Source: Actinomycetota bacterium | Lineage (GTDB): Bacteria; Actinomycetota; Thermoleophilia; Gaiellales; Gaiellaceae | Length of the DNA: 12,021 nt | NCBI GenBank assembly: GCA_013821525.1 | Contig: JACDGR010000068.1 | Coordinates: 1-12,021, forward strand | Reading direction: 5' to 3' | In this document: in pieces, positions 7,291 to 12,021 of the stretch | How the letters are laid out: each line of letters begins with the position of its first letter | Numbering within the stretch: position 1 is the stretch's first letter | Translations under genes and position numbers: made by a program | Notes under the pieces: generated by a model | Database searches by the model: none | Seen by the model: the letters and a program-made list of their open reading frames with translations, nothing else | Told to the model about the DNA's origin: nothing

Positions 7291-8393
7291 GCGGCGACTC
7301 GCGCGAGGATCGCCTCGAGGCGGCCGTAGATCGCGTCGCGACTGATCGCCTCGACCGATGCCGCTGCACGACTGGCGAGCCGAGCGCGCAGCGCGCCGTC
7401 GTGGAGCAATCGGCCCATCGCGACGGAGAGCGCCTGGGCATCGTTCGGCGGGACGAGCAGACCGTTCTCCTCGTCTAGGACGACCTCGGGCACTCCTCCT
7501 ACGGCCGTCGCGACCACCGGAGCCCCGACCGCCAGCGCCTCGACGGCGCTGTGCGGCAGATTCTCCCACGCCGAGGGGAGAATCGATGCGAGGCCTCCCG
7601 CGACGTAGCGCAGCGTCTCGTCGCGCGAGACCGAACCCACGAAGCGGACACGTCCGAGGACGCCCAGCCGCTGCGCCTGTTCTTCGAGCGCCGAGCGCTC
7701 GGGGCCGTCGCCGACGAGAAGGAGTCGGGTACCCGGTGTGCGTGCCAGAGCATCGAGTGCAACCGGAAGCGCCTTCTGCGCGGTCAACCGGCCGACGAAG
7801 ACGAACGTTCCGGCCTCGAGCTCGTGCGGGTCGATGTCCACGACCACGGGAGCGGGATTGAGCAGCACTTCGATCTGCGTGGCTCCGAGTCCCCAGCCAG
7901 CCGCAATCTCTGCCAGGTAGCGGCTCGGCACGACGATCTGTCGCGCGCGGCGCAACGACTGCGAACGGAGCGCCTTCAGCAGCCGAACTCGCGACTCGGT
8001 GGTTGCCTGAAAGTCCTCGAGCGAGCCGCGGAACAGCCCATACCGGCGGGCGCGCTCGTAGGCCGGGTCGGAGACGAGCTTGACAAGCAGAGGCCGAGCA
8101 GCCGCGATCGACGCCGCGGCCGCCGCTGCGTAGGTCGCCGTCGCATAGATCACATCCGCGGAGCGCGCGAGCCGTGCGCCGGACAACGCAATCTGGGAGT
8201 AGCGCACCGGGAAAGGGCGGCTGCGGGAGATGCTCTCGACAGGGACCGGCAGATCGGAGGGTGGGTGGTCGCCCATCGTCACGACGCGGACGTCGTGACC
8301 CCTGTCGCGGAGGAAGCGTGCAAAGTCAGGCCCGTGTGTCGCGGGACCTCCTACGTCGGGTGGCCAGATACCTGTGAGGAAGACGATCCGCAT
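7287..8393 (-). CDS. GT4-like glycosyltransferase, first gene of the minus-strand operon
   Basis: A GT-B glycosyltransferase of 368 residues. The N-terminus MRIVFLTGIWPPDVGGPATH has the PPxxGG loop typical of GT4 acceptor domains, followed by RGHDVRVVT. The C-terminal donor domain has FVFVGRLTAQKALPVALDAL, LLLVGDGPERSALEEQA and RVRFVGSVSRDE. The EX7E pair is Glu277 and Glu285 in ENLPHSAVEALAVGAPVVAT, followed by VGGVPEVV and ENGLLVPP. Everything expected for catalysis is present. The ATG at 8393 lies at the edge of the short divergent gap, and no convincing Shine-Dalgarno is seen before it (GGCGG at about 10 bases is the nearest). As the first gene in its operon it probably sets expression of the four-gene block. 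Homologues usually add hexoses to lipid-linked intermediates; the sugar here is unknown. Confidence 0.92.
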   Translation of the reverse strand: MRIVFLTGIWPPDVGGPATHGPDFARFLRDRGHDVRVVTMGDHPPSDLPVPVESISRSRPFPVRYSQIALSGARLARSADVIYATATYAAAAAASIAAARPLLVKLVSDPAYERARRYGLFRGSLEDFQATTESRVRLLKALRSQSLRRARQIVVPSRYLAEIAAGWGLGATQIEVLLNPAPVVVDIDPHELEAGTFVFVGRLTAQKALPVALDALARTPGTRLLLVGDGPERSALEEQAQRLGVLGRVRFVGSVSRDETLRYVAGGLASILPSAWENLPHSAVEALAVGAPVVATAVGGVPEVVLDEENGLLVPPNDAQALSVAMGRLLHDGALRARLASRAAASVEAISRDAIYGRLEAILARVAA

Positions 8394-8431
8394 GACGAGG
8401 CCGCCGGAGCGGCAACGTATCGTAGGCGCTC
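8394..8431. promoter_or_regulatory. Divergent promoter region of the polysaccharide locus (putative)
   Basis: Only 38 bases separate the ATG of the minus-strand operon from the earliest start of the plus-strand operon (74 if the later ATG at 8468 is used). Overlapping -10-like hexamers of the TANNNT form are visible: TATCGT at 8418-8423 on the plus strand and TACGAT at 8424-8419 on the minus strand. The plus-strand hexamer would start transcription about at the GTG at 8432, giving a nearly leaderless mRNA. The minus-strand one would leave a leader of about 19 bases. No -35 match is evident, and such hexamers occur by chance. The location is sound; the exact elements are speculative. Confidence 0.35.
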
Positions 8432-9757
8432 GTGGCGGCCCTTCGGCAGATGGAGCTCTGGCGGCAAATGCGCTCCTCGCCGCGCAACATCTTCCTCGTT
8501 GCGGTCGCGTTGTCCCTGTGGCGCGCGGTCGATCAGCCGAGCCTGGACATCAGATTCGGGGGAACGACCGCGTCCCTCGTCCCGACCGACCTCGCGCTGG
8601 TCGCACTTGCCGTCTCGTGTGTCGTCGCCACGTTGCAGCAAGGGGCCCGGCGCATCGGCTGGCCCTGGTTGGCGGCGGGCGGATGCTTCGTCCTGCTGGT
8701 ACTCGGAACCGCCCTCGCGAACGGAGCCGCGGCGTTCGTGGCGGGTGCAAAGGTCACCGAGCTCGCGGCCCTCTCGCTCGGCGCATTGATCTTCATCCGC
8801 GACCGGCCCTCACTCGAAGGGCTCGTTGATGTGCTGCTGCTCGTGACGGCCGCGGCGGATGTAGTAGGACTCTTCGACTTTGTCCGGAGCGGAGGCGGGC
8901 GGCAAAGCTCCTTTCTCGGCGAGCATGACTTCGCCGCGCTTGCGACCTTCCCGCTCGTCTACGGGCTAGTCCTCCTCTTCGAGGATCGCGCGCGCACCCG
9001 TCGCGCCTGGATCGCGATCGCCGTCGGTGGGCTCGGAGTGGTCTTCGGTGCCGCCCTCGCAAGTCTGGTGGGCTACTACCTTGCGCTCGCCGCACTGCTC
9101 GGTTCCGCACTCCTGCTGCGCCGGGTGAGGCTTCGCCCCGTGCTCGCGACGCTCGGCGTCACCCTCGTCGTGACGGCAGGCACGATTGGGCTGAGGGCGG
9201 GTGCCGGCGATCTCGGTTTCCTGCAGTCCTGGTTTGGCAAGCCCGCGCAACGTCCGGGCCAATACGCGGGCAGCTGGAGCCAGCGCCTCATCTTCATCTA
9301 CGTCGGCGGGAGGATTTTCCTCGACCATCCTGTTCTCGGAACGGGTTGGACTGGTAACGAGCCGGCATCGGCATACGCGCGCTATCTGCCAGATGCGCGT
9401 CGACGCTTCAGCGACCAACCCGTGCGCTATTTCCCCAGAAGGGACGGCGAGTTCGTTCCACAACAGGTCTATGACCAGGTGCTGTACGAGCTCGGTAGCG
9501 CCGGTGGGCTCTTGCTCGCGGCGATGTTGGTGGCATTGCTCATCGCGAGCGCGCGCGCGGTGCGCACCGCTGGCGACCGAGTCGCCTTCCTGCCAGGCGT
9601 CTGGACGGGGGCGACGTGCGGTGCGATCGCCGGCGAAGGCCTCTTCGGCGGGACGCCCCTCGCAGCACTCTTCTGGCTCACGATCGGCCTTGTGCCCGCC
9701 CTCGCCTCGCTTGCCGCGGCAGAGAGCAAGGTGGCGAGCCCTGAGACGGGCACATGA
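8432..9757 (+). CDS. Wzy/WaaL-fold polytopic membrane protein (O-antigen polymerase/ligase family)
   Basis: A hydrophobic protein of 441 residues, probably the polymerase that joins lipid-linked repeat units on the outer face of the membrane, or a ligase. Roughly ten to twelve helices can be drawn, including about 17-32, 46-67, 79-98, 110-123, 130-150, 170-184, 191-230 (two), 236-255, 357-376 and 388-428 (one or two). The large extracytoplasmic loop between about 256 and 355 carries the Wzy_C pattern: SQRLIFIYVGGRIFLDHPVLGTGW, a spacer rich in Tyr and Arg, then QQVYDQVLYELGSAGGLLLA. The usual HN before the second part is replaced by PQQ. Polymerase and ligase cannot be told apart by sequence alone. 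The start is uncertain: GTG 8432, ATG 8450 and ATG 8468 (GGAG 12 bases upstream) all keep the first helix. The stop overlaps the next gene as ATGA. Confidence 0.85.
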   Translation: MAALRQMELWRQMRSSPRNIFLVAVALSLWRAVDQPSLDIRFGGTTASLVPTDLALVALAVSCVVATLQQGARRIGWPWLAAGGCFVLLVLGTALANGAAAFVAGAKVTELAALSLGALIFIRDRPSLEGLVDVLLLVTAAADVVGLFDFVRSGGGRQSSFLGEHDFAALATFPLVYGLVLLFEDRARTRRAWIAIAVGGLGVVFGAALASLVGYYLALAALLGSALLLRRVRLRPVLATLGVTLVVTAGTIGLRAGAGDLGFLQSWFGKPAQRPGQYAGSWSQRLIFIYVGGRIFLDHPVLGTGWTGNEPASAYARYLPDARRRFSDQPVRYFPRRDGEFVPQQVYDQVLYELGSAGGLLLAAMLVALLIASARAVRTAGDRVAFLPGVWTGATCGAIAGEGLFGGTPLAALFWLTIGLVPALASLAAAESKVASPETGT

Positions 9758-10902
9758 AGATCGTGCACGCAATCGCGCGCCTGAATGTCGGCGGTGCCGC
9801 GCTGTCGTTGCTCGAGCTCGCAGCTGAACAGAGGGCGCGTGGCCATGACGTCCTCGTCATCGCCGGGCGAATCCCGTCGGGCGAGGCGTCGATGGAGTAC
9901 CTCTCAGCGGAGCTCGGAGTTCCCCATCTCCATCTGCAGAGCCTGCAACGTGAGGTCTCCTTCGGGAGCGACCTCGCGGCCTCCTACGCGTTGCGCGGAC
10001 TCCTGCGGCAGCGTCGCCCCGACGTATTGCACACGCACACGGCGAAGGCCGGCGCAACCGGGCGACTCGCAGCGCTCAGCGCCGGCCGTAACGTGCCACG
10101 CGCGGTCGTGCATACCTTCCACGGACACGTCTTGAGCGGCTATTTCTCGGCGCGCCGGGAGTTCGGCTTTCGGCTGGTCGAGCGCGCCCTCGCGTATGCG
10201 ACCGACGCGATAATTGCAGTCAGTGACGAGGTGCGCGACGACCTTGTTCGGCTCAGGGTGGCGCCCGCGAGCAAGATCGAAGTCGTTCCCTACGGATTCG
10301 ACCTCGCTACACGCCTCGATGTCACCCCTGAGACCCGCGCGCTGCGCCGCGCCTCACTCGGGGCCGCCGAAGACGACTTCGTCATCGGCTGGGCCGGCCG
10401 CCTGACCGAGATCAAGCGACCGCTCGACCTGATCCGGACGCTCGCACGGGTCGATCGAGCGCTGCTCGTCCTGGCCGGCGACGGCGAGCTGCGCCGCGCC
10501 GTCGAATCACTGGCCGAGGAGCTCGAAGTTGCGGATCGCGTTCGCTTCCTCGGTTACGTCGACGACATGGGATCGCTGTACGCCGCGTTCGACTCGTTCC
10601 TGCTCACGTCGGGTAACGAAGGAACTCCGGTGGTCGCGATCGAGTCGCTCGGCGCCGGAGTCCCGGTCGTGGCCACGGACGCGGGAGGCACGCGTACGGT
10701 GGTCGATGACGGCAAGACCGGCTTCGTCGTCCCGATCGGTGACGTACGGGCGCTCTCCGAAGCCCTGGCGCAACTTCGCGACCATCCGGAGCTGCGCACG
10801 CGCTTCGGAGATCTCGGGCGCGAGACGATGCTCGGCCGGTTTGGTGTGGCCCGGATGGTCGACGAAATCGAGCGTGTCTACGCGCGGGCGCTCGAGGCAT
10901 GA
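9754..10902 (+). CDS. GT4-like glycosyltransferase
   Basis: A GT-B glycosyltransferase of 382 residues. The acceptor domain starts MKIVHAIARLNVGGAALSLL, with the GG loop and RGHDVLVIAG, then DVLHTHTAKAGATGRLAA and VVHTFHGHVLSGYFS. That last pair (HTHTxKAG... and HTFHGH) marks a well-populated GT4 branch linked to capsule and O-antigen loci. The donor domain has VIGWAGRLTEIKRPLDLIR, LLVLAGDGELRRAVE and RVRFLGYVDD. The EX7E pair is Glu289 and Glu297 in NEGTPVVAIESLGAGVPVVAT, followed by DAGGTRTVV and KTGFVVP. All catalytic elements look intact. The ATG overlaps the Wzy-like gene's stop by 4 bases, and its own stop overlaps the next ATG, so it is the middle of a coupled set. Substrates are unknown. 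Confidence 0.93.
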   Translation: MKIVHAIARLNVGGAALSLLELAAEQRARGHDVLVIAGRIPSGEASMEYLSAELGVPHLHLQSLQREVSFGSDLAASYALRGLLRQRRPDVLHTHTAKAGATGRLAALSAGRNVPRAVVHTFHGHVLSGYFSARREFGFRLVERALAYATDAIIAVSDEVRDDLVRLRVAPASKIEVVPYGFDLATRLDVTPETRALRRASLGAAEDDFVIGWAGRLTEIKRPLDLIRTLARVDRALLVLAGDGELRRAVESLAEELEVADRVRFLGYVDDMGSLYAAFDSFLLTSGNEGTPVVAIESLGAGVPVVATDAGGTRTVVDDGKTGFVVPIGDVRALSEALAQLRDHPELRTRFGDLGRETMLGRFGVARMVDEIERVYARALEA

Positions 10903-11993
10903 AGGTCCTACATGCGACGAAGGTGCAGGGGATCGGCGGCGCCGAGCAGCATCTGCTGGTGCTGCTGCCCGCGCTGCGCGAGCGAGGGATCGATGCACGG
11001 TTTCTCTCGCTCGACGCGGGAGGCGATGCCGAGCGCTTTCACCGCGCGCTCGATGCGCGCAACATCCCGTGGCGCCGGCTTACCTGCGGCCACGATGCAT
11101 CGCCCCTGCTGACGGCCGCGATCACCCGCGTCGTCCGCGCCGAGCAGCCCGACCTCCTGCACACCCACATGGTGCACGCCGATGTGCACGGTTCAGCCGC
11201 GGCTCACCTGCTGCGTGTTCCGTTCATCTCGACGAGGCACAACGACGATCGCTACCTGCTCGGTCCGTTCCGCCACGTCGACCGGCTGTTCATGCGGGGC
11301 GCCCGTCGAATCATTGCGATCTCTGAAGCGGTTCGTGCGTTCCACGTGCGGGCCGGCTTGCCCGCGTCGAAGCTCGTCACGGTGCGCTACGGGCTCGACG
11401 AGGCGCCAACGACGCCGTCCGAACTGACGCCGGAGCAGGCGGGAATCGCCGCTGAGGTCCCGCTCGTGCTGGCGATCGGCCGGTTGATCGAGCAGAAGGA
11501 TCATGGAACGCTCCTCTCGGCCTTCGCGCAGGTTCACGAGCATCACCCGGAAGCGCGCCTGTGCATCCTCGGATGGGGCGAGCTGGAGACGCAGACGCGA
11601 GAGCGCGTCCGCGAGTTGGGGCTCGAGCAGAGCGTCCTGCTGCCGGGCCGTGTCGAGCCGAGCGCGTGGCTCAGACGCGCCGACATCTTCGCGCACTCGT
11701 CGCGTTGGGAGGGCTTCGGAATCGTGCTGCTCGAGGCAATGCTCGCCGGGCTGCCCATCGTCTCGACGAGCGTCAGCGCCGTCCCCGAGATCGTCGTCGA
11801 CGGCGAGACGGGAATCCTCACGGACGCCGGTGATGCCCCGGCGCTCGCAGCCGGCATCTCGCGGCTGATCGAGGAGAGCTCGCTCGCCTCCGCGCTCGGC
11901 GGCGCCGGTCGCCGGCGCGCGCTCGCAGAGTTCTCGGTCGCCCGCATGGCCGACCAAACTGCCGAGGTCTACCGACAGGCGCTCGATCCATGA
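10899..11993 (+). CDS. GT4-like glycosyltransferase
   Basis: A GT-B glycosyltransferase of 364 residues. It opens with MKVLHATKVQGIGGAEQHLL, the GGAE loop seen in many GT4 enzymes, then LLHTHMVHADVHGSAAAHLL and FISTRHNDDR. The donor domain carries VLAIGRLIEQKDHGTLLSAF, LCILGWGELETQTRERV and VLLPGRVEPSAWLRRADIF. The canonical EX7E pair is Glu271 and Glu279 in SRWEGFGIVLLEAMLAGLPI, followed by VSAVPEIVVDGETGIL. It looks catalytically complete. It resembles the preceding transferase in plan but differs clearly in the acceptor domain (HNDDR rather than HGH), so it is unlikely to be a recent duplicate. Both ends are 4-base ATGA overlaps. It probably adds one residue to the repeat unit; which one is unknown. 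Confidence 0.93.
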   Translation: MKVLHATKVQGIGGAEQHLLVLLPALRERGIDARFLSLDAGGDAERFHRALDARNIPWRRLTCGHDASPLLTAAITRVVRAEQPDLLHTHMVHADVHGSAAAHLLRVPFISTRHNDDRYLLGPFRHVDRLFMRGARRIIAISEAVRAFHVRAGLPASKLVTVRYGLDEAPTTPSELTPEQAGIAAEVPLVLAIGRLIEQKDHGTLLSAFAQVHEHHPEARLCILGWGELETQTRERVRELGLEQSVLLPGRVEPSAWLRRADIFAHSSRWEGFGIVLLEAMLAGLPIVSTSVSAVPEIVVDGETGILTDAGDAPALAAGISRLIEESSLASALGGAGRRRALAEFSVARMADQTAEVYRQALDP

Positions 11994-12021
11994 ACGAGGT
12001 CTCGCTTCGTCAGCTGACCAC
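11990..12021 (+). CDS. Start of a further operon gene, truncated by the window edge
   Basis: An ATG at 11990 overlaps the preceding glycosyltransferase stop as ATGA, the same junction as the two before it, and the frame stays open to the edge (MNEVSLRQLTT). Ten codons are too few to identify a family. The junction style is the reason to call it real. From context it is probably another polysaccharide gene such as a transferase, a modifying enzyme or the missing flippase; that is inference only. Confidence 0.6.
   Translation, partial: MNEVSLRQLT

Noticed and set aside
7291..7569. A longer N-terminus for the glycosyltransferase that ends at 6184 (461 codons in total).
   Set aside because: The extension is an Arg/Gly-rich shadow inside the upstream glycosyltransferase gene. 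The GTG at 7290 places the first Rossmann strand at the N-terminus as expected.
7551..8789. 412-codon open frame on the plus strand, antisense to the glycosyltransferase gene at 7287-8393 and running into the Wzy-like gene.
   Set aside because: It lies opposite a protein with complete GT4 motifs and crosses the divergent start sites. Its composition is Arg/Ser/Pro-rich without any domain, as expected for an antisense frame in GC-rich DNA.
1..12021. Mobile elements, tRNA/rRNA genes, CRISPR repeats or attachment sites.
   Set aside because: Coding sequence fills nearly the whole window; no transposase, tandem repeat, tRNA-like cloverleaf or flanking direct repeat was noticed. A systematic repeat search could not be run.

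Overview
The window is a gene-dense, very GC-rich bacterial chromosome segment. It has frequent GTG starts and strongly G/C-ending codons, and most gene junctions are 4-base stop/start overlaps. This fits a high-GC actinobacterium. A deep-branching class such as Thermoleophilia is a guess from general style; no taxonomic marker gene is present. No RNA gene, CRISPR array, insertion sequence or prophage feature was seen.

Three transcription units are visible. (1) Positions 1-3566 (+) hold the end of an operon for a MacB/LolCDE/FtsX-type ABC exporter: the C-terminal half of one ATPase, a second complete but short ATPase, and an 875-residue ten-helix FtsX-fold permease. (2) Positions 3694-8393 (-) hold four genes read leftwards: three GT-B glycosyltransferases, then a polyprenyl-phosphate sugar-1-phosphate transferase that would start glycan assembly. 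(3) Positions 8432-12021 (+) hold a divergent operon: a polytopic Wzy/WaaL-fold membrane protein, two more GT4-like glycosyltransferases, and the first codons of another gene cut by the window edge. Units 1 and 2 converge on a 127-base gap with stem-loops. Units 2 and 3 diverge from a gap of only about 38 bases that must hold both promoters unless they lie inside coding sequence.

Units 2 and 3 together look like a Wzx/Wzy-type surface polysaccharide locus. The sugar-1-phosphate transferase loads the first sugar on undecaprenyl phosphate, up to five glycosyltransferases extend it in the cytoplasm, and the Wzy-like protein polymerises (or ligates) repeats outside the membrane. No Wzx flippase or Wzz/Wzc-type length regulator is in the window, so they would lie downstream of 12021 or elsewhere. 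The ABC exporter is of the FtsX mechanotransmission class, not the Wzm/Wzt polysaccharide class, so its closeness to the glycan genes does not show a shared function.

No clearly unprecedented system was found. The points most worth checking are the two-ATPase exporter with a shortened second ATPase, the very tight divergent promoter, one glycosyltransferase with an altered EX7E motif, and the structured convergent gap.
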